Virus record (IMG/VR): IMGVR_UViG_3300032731_001278
Span: 1 to 58,096 of that record
Length of the DNA: 58,096 bases
DNA from: a virus
Direction: 5' to 3' (one strand)
Shown here piece by piece: positions 24,761 to 32,631 of the stretch. Position 1 is the stretch's first letter. Each line of letters begins with the position of its first letter. The translations under genes were made by a program, and so were the position numbers. Under the pieces are notes generated by a model. It ran no database searches and was not told the DNA's origin. It saw only the letters and a program-made list of their open reading frames with translations.

Positions 24761-25952
24761 TCGTTAGCCTCTCGCGCCAAGTTTCAATGGCGCCGTCAAA
24801 CGCCGGGCCGTTCAACAATCCTTGATTTTGTAGGTTCCAAACCAACATGGCAAAATCATTCTGCGTTGGCTTGTACTTCGCTGAGCCGCGAATCTTTTCA
24901 GTTCGCCGAATGCTCTCGGTAACTGTAAGACCCATGAGAACATCGGCAACCGCTTCTTCTTTTGGAAGAACGCCGATGAGTCGATTCGGTGCCGCTTCGT
25001 CGTCTACTGAAATACTCGAGCATCGCGCGATCAACTTGCCGTACTTCTCCCAAAACTCGCACGCAATCTTTTGCCGTTGCGTTGGAATTTCGATCTCGAA
25101 ATTCAGGCGTTCACGAAGCGTCGTTGCGCCGTAGTTGAGTGCAATTGCTTCTTGTACGCCATGAATGCCGTTCAGATTCTTGGTACCTTGGCTTGGCGCC
25201 GAAAGTTTGAACGAGGTGTTATTGAAGGGTATCTTTCGCTCGATGTGTAGTCGAACCATCGCTTCGACAGGCTCGTTCGGTTTCGTAATGCCGTTGGCCA
25301 TAGCTCGCGCGGCCTTGAGCTTCCGACGAGCGCTGGAAATAACGCGTCGCGCTTCAGCTAACAATTCGTCCGGCACTTGATCGCACAGGGGTACTGCGTA
25401 CCTTCCACCGGAAGAGATCTTGGCGTAGCGATTAGGCGATAACTCAGCCAACTCGTCGATTTCGATATCGGGAACGCCGTGTAGCGTCAGCGCGATTTCA
25501 GCGAGCGTTCGATTATCTAGTTTCATTTCTAGGACAAGCAGCTCGTCTTCTGAAAACGGAATCATCTTACGAAGGAGTTGGACGCCCTTGTCCTTGTCGA
25601 TCATTCCGTCTTCTTTGTAGAACGACTCCGGGGCGCGGTAGAAGAGCCAGTTTTCGTTTTTGGCGCCAACTTCTACGTCGTCGTTGTCGAACTCGAAGTT
25701 GGTTTGCTTGTACTTCCGATGGTTAACGATCCGCCTGAACGTGGTGTAACAACCCCGAGCGCGCCAGGTGATCCAGTTGGACATCGCGCCACGCTCCGGA
25801 TCGAACTCGTGCCACCTAGAGAAAATCTCGAGGAGTAGCTCTTGCTTGAAATCTTCTTGGTCTTCGAGATCAAGTCGGCGCGTGAACAGGTTACCTAGCG
25901 CCAAGACTTGAGCGTACAGATCTGGTGGTTGCGCCACCCAAAGTTCCGGCAT
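24705..25952 (-). CDS. Sigma-70-like protein
   Basis: 415 residues. Residues 30-80 (DQEDFKQELLLEIFSRWHEF, DPERGAMSNWITWRARG) fit sigma-70 region 2, with the acidic core-binding helix and the DPERG turn. FSEDELLVLEMKLDNRTLAEIALTL near 132-156 resembles the start of sigma region 4, but the HTH is interrupted by a long insertion. The last 200 residues are not recognised. It may direct RNA polymerase to phage promoters. A promoter lies at 25979-26005. Confidence 0.6.
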   Translation of the reverse strand: MPELWVAQPPDLYAQVLALGNLFTRRLDLEDQEDFKQELLLEIFSRWHEFDPERGAMSNWITWRARGCYTTFRRIVNHRKYKQTNFEFDNDDVEVGAKNENWLFYRAPESFYKEDGMIDKDKGVQLLRKMIPFSEDELLVLEMKLDNRTLAEIALTLHGVPDIEIDELAELSPNRYAKISSGGRYAVPLCDQVPDELLAEARRVISSARRKLKAARAMANGITKPNEPVEAMVRLHIERKIPFNNTSFKLSAPSQGTKNLNGIHGVQEAIALNYGATTLRERLNFEIEIPTQRQKIACEFWEKYGKLIARCSSISVDDEAAPNRLIGVLPKEEAVADVLMGLTVTESIRRTEKIRGSAKYKPTQNDFAMLVWNLQNQGLLNGPAFDGAIETWRERLTNGKRKGRRPRIPQHVAVR

Positions 25953-25978
25953 GTTTCATCGTCTCCCTGGAGAAGTAA

Positions 25979-26005
25979 TCTATATCTTTCAGGGATAGTA
26001 GTCAA
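25979..26005 (-). promoter_or_regulatory. Promoter of the sigma-like gene
   Basis: TTGACT (26000-26005) and TATAGA (25979-25984) separated by 15 bp, or ATAGAT with 16 bp. Confidence 0.5.
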
Positions 26006-26048
26006 GAACGTAATCGAGAAAGTTTTCGCGTTATTTTGAGCGGTTTTT

Positions 26049-26071
26049 AAAGTTTGCGGCTCGCAAACTTT
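26049..26071 (-). terminator. Dyad copy 6, terminator-like after primase
   Basis: AAAGTTTGC, loop GGCTC, GCAAACTTT, 7 bases beyond the primase stop and before the promoter of the sigma-like gene. Confidence 0.6.
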
Positions 26072-26078
26072 TCAGAAT

Positions 26079-27203
26079 TCACCGCCGCAGCTTCTTTTTC
26101 AAATCATCTTCGGTTGGGGCGTGCCGAAGCTCGTAATAGTTTGATTTTGTTCGTAAAATTTGACGCGCCGCTTCGTTACTTCCGAGTTCATCGGGGTCGA
26201 TTCCTGCTGGTCCAACCACGTTCCAAGCCTGAACCGACCGGGTTGTCAGTCGCCGACAAGCTTTTTTGGCGTTGATTTGGCCGGCGTTGATTTTCTTCTT
26301 GACGTCGTTGTCAAACCAAACAAAAACCTTCCTGAAGTGTTCGACCAAAAGTGAAGTTTGCGCGGGCGACAACCGAGCTTGTCCAGCCATGATGGTTGGG
26401 ACGCCCCAGTAGTCCAGCGCCGCCATATCCCAAAAGCCTTCGACCACCACGACGTAATCTCCACTTATATTGTGGATGTTGTGAACGTGGAAGGGCGTCG
26501 GCGATTTTGCCGGGAAGAGCTTCTTCTTGTTTTGCGGCGGCGGTAGGTGTTCAACCAACGACATGTCGACCGCTTGCGCTTGGTAGTAGACCTGTTTCCC
26601 AGCTTTATCCCAGATCGGAACGATGAGCCGGTTGGCGTAGTAGCCGCTGTCAGCGAACTTCAGTCCCCACTTGTTGATGATACGTACGATCTCATCGCGG
26701 TTGTACCCCATCTTCATTCGAGTGGGATCCGTCATGACGTATTTGATGATCGGTTCGATGTCGTCGCACGTACGTGGCAAAGGAATGCGGGGTATTGAAT
26801 CAACCGTTCGAACTTTCTTTTCCTTCAGGCGGTTAAGTAGTTCGTCAATATCTGGCGCGGGAACTCGGTAAAGCTTGAACCACCGAACGAGCAAATCTTT
26901 GGCGGACTCTCGATTGATCTCCTTCAGTTCCGCGACAAAATCAAACAGGTCGCCCGCGCTACCGTGGAAGCAATTCCACCGGCCGATTTTCTGGGGGTCG
27001 CCTTGATTCTGAATAGCAAACGAAGGACTACGATCGGGCGGGTGGAACGGACACGCCGTAACGTAACCGGCGCTCTTGCGCCACGTCAGTACTTCGACTT
27101 CGAGCCGCTCAAGGAGCCTGTCGATCGGTACGTTTCGAACGATGTCAAGCTCTTCCGGCGTGTACTTCCGGTTGGAGCTTTTGATGGAAACGACACGCGC
27201 CAT
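26079..27203 (-). CDS. DnaG-type DNA primase
   Basis: 374 residues from ATG 27203, which lies 1 base after the upstream stop. A CHC2-type zinc finger (CPFHPPDRSPSF at about 51, NCFHGSAGD at about 75-83) recognises template DNA; a TOPRIM fold follows (VVVVEGFWD near 251, VWFDND near 297). It is shorter than host DnaG and lacks an obvious C-terminal helicase-binding domain. A replication initiator paralogue is just upstream, DnaE a few genes downstream. Confidence 0.88.
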   Translation of the reverse strand: MARVVSIKSSNRKYTPEELDIVRNVPIDRLLERLEVEVLTWRKSAGYVTACPFHPPDRSPSFAIQNQGDPQKIGRWNCFHGSAGDLFDFVAELKEINRESAKDLLVRWFKLYRVPAPDIDELLNRLKEKKVRTVDSIPRIPLPRTCDDIEPIIKYVMTDPTRMKMGYNRDEIVRIINKWGLKFADSGYYANRLIVPIWDKAGKQVYYQAQAVDMSLVEHLPPPQNKKKLFPAKSPTPFHVHNIHNISGDYVVVVEGFWDMAALDYWGVPTIMAGQARLSPAQTSLLVEHFRKVFVWFDNDVKKKINAGQINAKKACRRLTTRSVQAWNVVGPAGIDPDELGSNEAARQILRTKSNYYELRHAPTEDDLKKKLRR

Positions 27204-27204
27204 T

Positions 27205-27861
27205 TTAATCCGCCAACCCGTCGAGTTGCTGCTGCAAAGTTTGGGGCTTGTCGGAATTTTCGAATTCAGGCGCGTTTTCAGTGGTAAACGTTTCCATCGC
27301 AAGCTTGTCGCGAAGGATTCGATCGCCCAAAAATGGCTTGTTCCTGACCGCCCAGATCAGATATTTGCGGTACCGAATATTCGGATTGACACTGGAACGA
27401 TCGTACCGGCGTAACTTCTGAACGCCATCTTGCATGAGGCGACGGCCCAGCATCGCCCGTGAAAGATTCATGATCTCGCCGCGTTCTTCCATCAGGTCTA
27501 CGAAGAATGAAACGAAGTGTTTTGCGCCCCACTTACGAACCGGCGCGTCTTCGTAGTTTGGTTGGTCGATTTTAACGATTCGTTTGGGTTTTTTGGGCTC
27601 AACTTTTGGCTCCGTAAGAACGCCCGCTACCCTTGGGACGCCCGGTTTAGAGAACAGCCAACCGCGGTCCGTAGCCTCGAGCACCTGTTCGGAGACCCGT
27701 TCTTCCGAAAGGTTGCGTAGCGTCGCGAGTTGCTTGTACGTAATCTTGATTTGATCGTCGTCGGTACCGTTGAGCACGGCTGCGATCAGCGTGAGCTTCG
27801 CGCCGTCCGAAATCAAAGGATCTCGAACGAGCTTGTCAAGCCAAGAGCGGTTAAAAATCAA
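27205..27861 (-). CDS. Replication initiator/loader paralogue (short form)
   Basis: 218 residues. An N-terminal helical DNA-binding region (QLATLRNLSEERVSEQVLEA) and a C-terminal domain (RKYLIWAVRNKPFLGDRIL) are joined by a short Lys/Pro linker without iterons. It ends TLQQQLDGLAD, the tail shared with the initiators at 4673, 38211 and 56763. Direct coupling to primase suggests a role in helicase or primase loading, by inference. Confidence 0.65.
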   Translation of the reverse strand: MIFNRSWLDKLVRDPLISDGAKLTLIAAVLNGTDDDQIKITYKQLATLRNLSEERVSEQVLEATDRGWLFSKPGVPRVAGVLTEPKVEPKKPKRIVKIDQPNYEDAPVRKWGAKHFVSFFVDLMEERGEIMNLSRAMLGRRLMQDGVQKLRRYDRSSVNPNIRYRKYLIWAVRNKPFLGDRILRDKLAMETFTTENAPEFENSDKPQTLQQQLDGLAD

Positions 27862-28379
27862 GGTTTCGAAAACACGAACGGGTGGGAAACTACTTGCTGA
27901 AGAAGCCGCGTCTTTGTCGTTGCAATGAAAACTCGTCCCTGATCCACGCAGCTCGACGCCACCACGCAGAGCGTAGCGTTGACGGACCTGCTCTTTTTCA
28001 GCAATATACTACCGCCGAACTGCCCCGATTCATTCGTGAGCGCGACGATCTTAGGTCCCTTTTGCTGGATGATCTCACCGATAATAGCCGTCTTATCGAA
28101 GGTAGCACGTTCCGATACGGGATAGACGTTCTCGTCGTTTAGGTCGTGGATGGTGAGGTTGATCAAGTACCGGCCAGGCAGATCGCCGGAGCCGAACGGA
28201 CACTGCGCCTTGAACAGAAAATCGATCGTCGGCTTGGCGTCGTCTACCGAAATAACGCCGTCGAAAAACCCGCGATTGACCGCGTTGAGTAGGTTGATGA
28301 GCGAAGGGTTTTTACCAGCCCCGACGTTGGCGCCGCCGTTGAAATAACTCTTCGGGAAATCGTTAGGCTGTCTACTCAT
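27858..28379 (-). CDS. Hypothetical protein, 173 aa
   Basis: Unrecognised. Mixed alpha/beta (RYLINLTIHDLND; GGSILLKKS) without membrane or metal motifs. It overlaps both neighbours by a few bases, so it belongs to the replication operon. Confidence 0.65.
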   Translation of the reverse strand: MSRQPNDFPKSYFNGGANVGAGKNPSLINLLNAVNRGFFDGVISVDDAKPTIDFLFKAQCPFGSGDLPGRYLINLTIHDLNDENVYPVSERATFDKTAIIGEIIQQKGPKIVALTNESGQFGGSILLKKSRSVNATLCVVASSCVDQGRVFIATTKTRLLQQVVSHPFVFSKP

Positions 28380-28788
28380 CGGTAGCTACTTCTTTCTTCG
28401 TATCGCCGAAGATAATCGGGAAATCAGACGCGTTGAAACCCATCTGCTGGCACTGCTGCTTCATGATGTCGCTATTGACGCCCATTCCCTTGAGCTGATT
28501 CAACCGATGAAGCGCGTCGCTACGTTTCATAGCCCGTAAATTATCGGCGAGTTCTTCGTCGGTGACGCCGAGTTTCGTACAGAGCACGTACTTCACGAGC
28601 GCTAGGGCTTGCCCTTGCTCAGCCAAGCGCATGTTGGTTGTTCGCAACTCATCATTGACCTTCTTGAGATCGGTCATTGTTGCATGACGATTTTTCGCGG
28701 CGGCTTCGGCGGCGCGCTGGTCTTGCTTTTGTTTGTCGATCTTTTTACCGGCTCGCTTCATCAGCGTCTTGGAACTTTTACTAGACAC
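28372..28788 (-). CDS. Hypothetical coiled-coil protein, 138 aa
   Basis: GTG 28788 follows AGGAG at 6 bases. Basic N-terminus (SKTLMKRAGKKIDKQKQDQR) and a coiled coil to about residue 60, then a helical C-terminal part. Could be a nucleic-acid binding or bridging protein. No family recognised. Confidence 0.65.
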   Translation of the reverse strand: MSSKSSKTLMKRAGKKIDKQKQDQRAAEAAAKNRHATMTDLKKVNDELRTTNMRLAEQGQALALVKYVLCTKLGVTDEELADNLRAMKRSDALHRLNQLKGMGVNSDIMKQQCQQMGFNASDFPIIFGDTKKEVATDE

Positions 28789-28797
28789 GATCAACTC

Positions 28798-29376
28798 CTA
28801 CAGCTTTGCGAATTTGACTGCCATCTGAATTTCGGTTGCGTTTTTACAAGCTTCCCACACAGCGCACGCGTCGGCAGCTTCGTCGAGAAGATACTTCGGA
28901 AAGCGACTCCAATGCAGATGCGGGTGTAGCTCCATCATAGCGGTCCACACCTGCTCCTTGGAGGCGTTCTTTCGCCCCGTAGCCGCTTTCTTGCACGCTT
29001 GCGGACTCGAGGTCAAGAAGGGGACTCCTTTCGCCAAAGCAAAGTCGCCAGCTTGAGCTTTGGCGTAGGACATGACCTTGACGGCGGAAGCGCTTTGGCC
29101 GCCAGCGCCCGTTTCGGCGCACACGGCAACCAGCGTTCCGATCTGTTGGTACACCGCGTCCCACCAACGCCAGATCCCGGCGCCGCGTTGGAAATCATCG
29201 TCCGCCACGAGAATCTTTTTCTTCTTGGCTTGTTTTTCCATTTTCAAGGCGTCGACGTAGACGATTTTCGGTTCCGCTCCATCGAGCGATACAACGGCTA
29301 GACCAGCTTCGAAGCCGGGGTCGATACACATGACGCCAAGACGGCAGATCTGCTCGGGTGGAATCCAAGGTTTCAT
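28798..29376 (-). CDS. RuvC-like Holliday junction resolvase
   Basis: 192 residues with the RuvC catalytic acids in order: Asp in CIDPGFEAG (about 19), Glu in CAETGAGGQ (about 88), and the paired Asp in LDEAADACAVW (about 164-167). It would resolve recombination and replication junctions, which suits packaging of branched DNA. ATG is preceded by AAGGA. A -10 TACAAT lies at 29396-29401. Confidence 0.8.
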   Translation of the reverse strand: MKPWIPPEQICRLGVMCIDPGFEAGLAVVSLDGAEPKIVYVDALKMEKQAKKKKILVADDDFQRGAGIWRWWDAVYQQIGTLVAVCAETGAGGQSASAVKVMSYAKAQAGDFALAKGVPFLTSSPQACKKAATGRKNASKEQVWTAMMELHPHLHWSRFPKYLLDEAADACAVWEACKNATEIQMAVKFAKL

Positions 29377-29409
29377 GGAGTGTTCCTTCGTGGATATTGT
29401 AGCGTTCGT

Positions 29410-29868
29410 TCAGACGTCGCCGACGTTGAATGTCTCATCATCGCGTTCGGCGAGATCTAGCGACGCGTCGCCCTTCGGCGCTTGGTGTTTTCGATGTGAT
29501 GCTTTTGCCTTGTAAACCTTGCGTCGCAACCTTGGCTTTTGAGCAAAGCGTGGGTTGTAGTACAAACCTTTTCTATTGCAGAACAACCACTCTTCCATGC
29601 ATTCAGCCGCTGTCAAGCCGTGTTTGGGGATGAACCCAAGCGCGCTGGGCCAAAACTCTTGTGGAATCTTTTGCCGACGTAATCGTAGGTACTTCTTCCA
29701 TCGAATCGCAGGGAGTAGGTATCCTGATTTAAGTCTTTCTTGACGATAGGATTGGATACCTAAAGCGCCGCGTACACCTGCAATATGAGCTATCGGAACG
29801 TCGAGTTCTTTAGCGAGCGTCTTGTCGTACTTAGACCCTAGAAGCTCGAACCAATAGGGAACCTTCAT
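29410..29868 (-). CDS. HTH protein downstream of IscB
   Basis: 152 residues. LAKELDVPIAHIAGVRGALG near residues 20-40 is a helix-turn-helix, similar in pattern to a segment of the protein at 50275 (RISSVRNTLGIKAFRR). The remainder is basic. ATG 29868 has no clear ribosome site; TTG 29886 is an alternative. It may be the gene next to which the IscB unit inserted. Confidence 0.55.
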   Translation of the reverse strand: MKVPYWFELLGSKYDKTLAKELDVPIAHIAGVRGALGIQSYRQERLKSGYLLPAIRWKKYLRLRRQKIPQEFWPSALGFIPKHGLTAAECMEEWLFCNRKGLYYNPRFAQKPRLRRKVYKAKASHRKHQAPKGDASLDLAERDDETFNVGDV

Positions 29869-29903
29869 TGTAACTTTTTTTAACAAATCTTTGACGTAGA
29901 CCC

Positions 29904-29920
29904 CTAATTTTTTAAATTAG
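29904..29920 (-). terminator. AT-rich hairpin at the IscB 3' end
   Basis: CTAATTT, three bases, AAATTAG: a 7-bp AU stem spanning the IscB stop codon and its downstream A/T tract. A weak terminator or an element boundary. Confidence 0.35.
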
Positions 29921-31147
29921 AGATGAAACGTCCTTCCTTTCTTCGATCAGAGTTGTGGTTCTAGCAGCTAATCTACAACAATCTTTCTTGATATTCACAG
30001 AAGCGTGGATAACGTTCCCGTCTAGATCTGAAATCATGAAGTACCCGCTTGATCTCTTCCCCTTCACGAATCCAATTCCTTTAGCCGTACTTATCAAGTC
30101 GAACTTTCGTATACCAAAAAGTTTGCCGGTAGGGATTCGAAGATGAGATCGTTTACCCTTGGTCTGCTGATAGTCGCCAGCTGCTACGTGTTTTTTGAAG
30201 TAGGTATTTCGTCTAGGTGTAACCAATTCACCTTCTGCGCAGCAAATGGCTACGGCATCATTCACGTGGGACTTGGGAAGTTCAAGAACTTGCTCCCGCT
30301 TCCACTTCGTCATGTAGCCAAAAGTCTCTTCGAATTCCCAATCACCCTTCCTGAGTTGCGATTTGATAATTCCAATCTCAGTTGCATGCTTAGTTTTCGA
30401 CCGTCTACCTTTAAGTTCGAATACACCATCGTGGAGTTCACTGTGACATTCCGAACATAACGTTATCAAATTCTTTGGTTCGTTGGTTCCGCCTTTGGAC
30501 TTCCAGATGATGTGGTGAACGTGCAACTTACGATCACCTGACTTACAACCACGTCGTTGACATTTATAACCATCACGGTGAAGAACGTAAGCTTTTACGT
30601 TGTAATAGCCCTTTTGGTTTCCGTCTTGGTAACTTACACCGTTTACTTCTGGATTCACGATCTTGTGAATGTCGAAGCTTGCGAGTTCGAGTATCCATTT
30701 CGAAACAGGTAAGATCGATTCGACGAAGCGTTGTTCTCGACGGTGCGATTCGATTTTACTTCGGATGGAAGGTGCTAGCCTACCCTCTTTCCTCATCGAA
30801 GCGCGATTTAACCATCTAGCTGGACGGTACCGGCACTTCCTACTACGACGAGTTCGGCGATACATAGATTTTTGCACCATCTTCTTACTTACGTCGGTCC
30901 GTAGCTGAACTTCGGACTGGTAAACCACTTGCCCGTTAGTGACGACGGCGCATCCAACCGTCTTAGATCCGGCATCCATTCCAGCGGTTACCGGTTGCTT
31001 GTAACCGCTGGATCCGTACATCAGCTGGATAGTGAAAGGTGTTCTACTAACTACTCTAGCTTTCCCTTCAGTGAGTAACTTTCTCGCTTTTTGAGGTTTG
31101 CATGGCATCAACGGCTTACCGTTATGGTTGCGTACGTAAGCTAACAT
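29912..31147 (-). CDS. iscB: IscB RNA-guided nuclease
   Basis: 411 residues with every hallmark of IscB. The PLMP motif (KPLMPC, about 11-16) opens the protein; RuvC-I GMDAGS has Asp58; an Arg-rich bridge helix spans about 94-112; RuvC-II has the Glu in ESHRREQ; the HNH domain has CQRRGC, VHHIIWKSKGG, NLITLCSECH; RuvC-III has SHVNDAVA. All catalytic residues are present, so it should be able to cut both strands under guidance of an omega RNA encoded directly upstream. The C-terminal 100 residues fit the target-adjacent-motif recognition part. No TnpA transposase is nearby. Start codon lies in a perfect hairpin. Confidence 0.92.
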   Translation of the reverse strand: MLAYVRNHNGKPLMPCKPQKARKLLTEGKARVVSRTPFTIQLMYGSSGYKQPVTAGMDAGSKTVGCAVVTNGQVVYQSEVQLRTDVSKKMVQKSMYRRTRRSRKCRYRPARWLNRASMRKEGRLAPSIRSKIESHRREQRFVESILPVSKWILELASFDIHKIVNPEVNGVSYQDGNQKGYYNVKAYVLHRDGYKCQRRGCKSGDRKLHVHHIIWKSKGGTNEPKNLITLCSECHSELHDGVFELKGRRSKTKHATEIGIIKSQLRKGDWEFEETFGYMTKWKREQVLELPKSHVNDAVAICCAEGELVTPRRNTYFKKHVAAGDYQQTKGKRSHLRIPTGKLFGIRKFDLISTAKGIGFVKGKRSSGYFMISDLDGNVIHASVNIKKDCCRLAARTTTLIEERKDVSSLI

Positions 31148-31156
31148 TTAGCTTAC
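31136..31156 (-). promoter_or_regulatory. Hairpin with the IscB start codon in its loop
   Basis: GTAAGCTAA, ATG, TTAGCTTAC: a perfect 9-bp inverted repeat whose three-base loop is the initiation codon. The GGAGGT ribosome site runs into its 5' arm. It could limit IscB translation or define the 3' end of the omega RNA. Confidence 0.6.
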
Positions 31157-31415
31157 CTCCGCCGAGTTGTGCGTATCACTAAGACTGGAGAACTTAGCGA
31201 ATCCGACTTCCCCTCGCAGAGATAAAACAGCTTTGTGCAAGAGGTTGTCCGCGTCTTTACCTACCGACGCGTCTGCTTCCCCTCGATAGAGCTTAGGACT
31301 GGGACGGCATCCTAAGGTATCTGTATCTGTTCTATCGGCTACCAAAATTTTTTCATCTCCTTTTGGTCTGCTGGTAAACCTAAGCCTTTGACGGCTTCAT
31401 CCACGAATGGATGGG
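31148..31415 (-). ncRNA. Omega RNA (HEARO) of IscB
   Basis: About 270 bases without a convincing ORF, directly 5' of iscB, where IscB guide RNAs are encoded. The 5' part has the conserved GGTAAGCCACCCC, the hairpin CATCCA-TTCG-TGGATG, then GAAGCCGTCAAAGGCTTAG, a block characteristic of HEARO RNAs. A further stem CTTAGGA/TCCTAAG and GC-rich helices follow up to the iscB start. In IscB the guide is at the RNA 5' end, so it would derive from the left flank, the end of the gene at 31421. Exact ends are estimates. Confidence 0.75.
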
Positions 31416-31420
31416 GTGGC

Positions 31421-32125
31421 TTACCCAAGAACCTCCAAATCCCCAACTAGCACAACTTCTTCTTCGAACTCGTCGCCATGTTCAAACTCTACCACAACCG
31501 CGTTCCCGTCAACCTCACGTACGACCCAACCCGGTTCGCCGAAAACATGAACGATAGCGCCCGGGAAAGGTTTTTCAAACGCTTTAGAGATCAGCGGCAT
31601 ACTCAGATCGTCTCTAGCTCTGTACGATAACAACTTGTTGTATTTAGTTATCACGCCTAATGATTTTAACCGTACCTGTACGCGCACGCATTTGTTTTGG
31701 TAAAGACGTATCTCATCGGTGCTAAACAACGGTTCTGGACTATGCGAACTGTAGAAATCACTATCCCACAAAGAACGACAAAGCCGAAGCGCGGGTGCTT
31801 GAATGTTTCTGTGTACGCTAATCCCTTTTCGCGGCCACGCGTCTATCTTGAGTGCGGCCCAGGGATCAAACCGCAACTGTTCACCCTTCACGCGCCACCT
31901 TGCGCCGCGTGTGATTGAATGATTGAGCACCGCCGGATCGAATACGTTGACGAGCAACATGCGCCATTGATGATAGGACGTTACCTCGATGGGAAACAGC
32001 TCGATGGCATAGCATCGAATAATCGCGCGGTAGATATTCGCCGGAATCTCGCGAACGTCGATATCATTAACGCGAAAAACATCCTCTGACCAGTAGTCCA
32101 CGAGCGGTAGCTCGGGGCCTGGCAT
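31421..32125 (-). CDS. Hypothetical protein upstream of the IscB unit
   Basis: 234 residues from ATG 32125; a TTG at 32149 overlapping the previous stop is an alternative. Unrecognised; rich in Trp, Arg and Pro, with a C-terminal SH3-like segment (GAIVHVFGEPGWVVREVDGN). Its last codons abut the omega RNA, so they may be the source of the IscB guide, or the gene may be the insertion site. Confidence 0.6.
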   Translation of the reverse strand: MPGPELPLVDYWSEDVFRVNDIDVREIPANIYRAIIRCYAIELFPIEVTSYHQWRMLLVNVFDPAVLNHSITRGARWRVKGEQLRFDPWAALKIDAWPRKGISVHRNIQAPALRLCRSLWDSDFYSSHSPEPLFSTDEIRLYQNKCVRVQVRLKSLGVITKYNKLLSYRARDDLSMPLISKAFEKPFPGAIVHVFGEPGWVVREVDGNAVVVEFEHGDEFEEEVVLVGDLEVLG

Positions 32126-32145
32126 GGTAGCTGTGCACGGTCCGA

Positions 32146-32511
32146 TCAAACCTGCGTGACCTTAAATTGGATGGGTCCAGGTTCACGCTTAAGCAAGCTT
32201 TTGTACGGTTGTTTGGTTCGTTTTGCGTACTGAATAAGCACCTTTTCCCAGCGAGCTTTTACGTCAAACGAATCGGTGTCTGAAACCATCTCTTCGATAA
32301 TCGCTTGAACCCCGAAAAGATCGGCGTACGAAATCCCGAGCGCTTGGCAATACCGCTGAAGGTGACGTTGGTGTGGGATGCTACCGCGCTTCTCAACGCG
32401 ATACCACTGCGCCGCGGGAATCATCGTGTCGTTTCTTGTTGGCGGAACGCGTTGGCGAATTGGGTCTATCGTCATCCCGCTCGCCTTCCGCCAGACGTAA
32501 AGTGCTTCCAT
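32146..32511 (-). CDS. XRE-type HTH regulator
   Basis: 121 residues. Residues 1-68 fit a Cro/CI-type helix-turn-helix domain with an elongated first loop (WRKASGMT, WYRVEKRGSIPHQRHLQRYC, LGISYADLFGV). GGAGG precedes ATG. It is divergent from the SNF2 helicase; the promoter between them carries the dyad TATCT-N5-AGATA, a candidate operator for this protein. A phage switch or early-gene repressor is likely. Confidence 0.65.
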   Translation of the reverse strand: MEALYVWRKASGMTIDPIRQRVPPTRNDTMIPAAQWYRVEKRGSIPHQRHLQRYCQALGISYADLFGVQAIIEEMVSDTDSFDVKARWEKVLIQYAKRTKQPYKSLLKREPGPIQFKVTQV

Positions 32512-32575
32512 ATCTTCGGCCTCCTGGAGGTACTACCTTAGCAGAACAGTATCGCCATGTCATACCCTTTCTTGC

Positions 32576-32604
32576 TTGACATAGGTATCTCTTAGAGATA
32601 TGTT
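32576..32604 (+). promoter_or_regulatory. Strong promoter of SNF2 helicase with operator
   Basis: TTGACA (32576-32581), exact 17-bp spacer, TATGTT (32599-32604). The dyad TATCT-CTTAG-AGATA (32586-32600) fills the spacer and touches the -10, so a bound repressor would block polymerase. Confidence 0.8.
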
Positions 32605-32631
32605 GGTATCGCACTTAAGGAGACGACGTAG

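Noticed and set aside
26079-27302. Longer primase start at 27302
   Set aside because: It would overlap about 100 bases of the upstream initiator gene and lacks a ribosome site; ATG 27203 follows the stop by one base.
29912-31147. IscB as a TnpB or Cas9 gene
   Set aside because: The PLMP N-terminus, the HNH inserted between RuvC-II and RuvC-III, the 411-residue length and the RNA upstream rather than downstream all fit IscB; no Cas1/Cas2 or repeat array is near.
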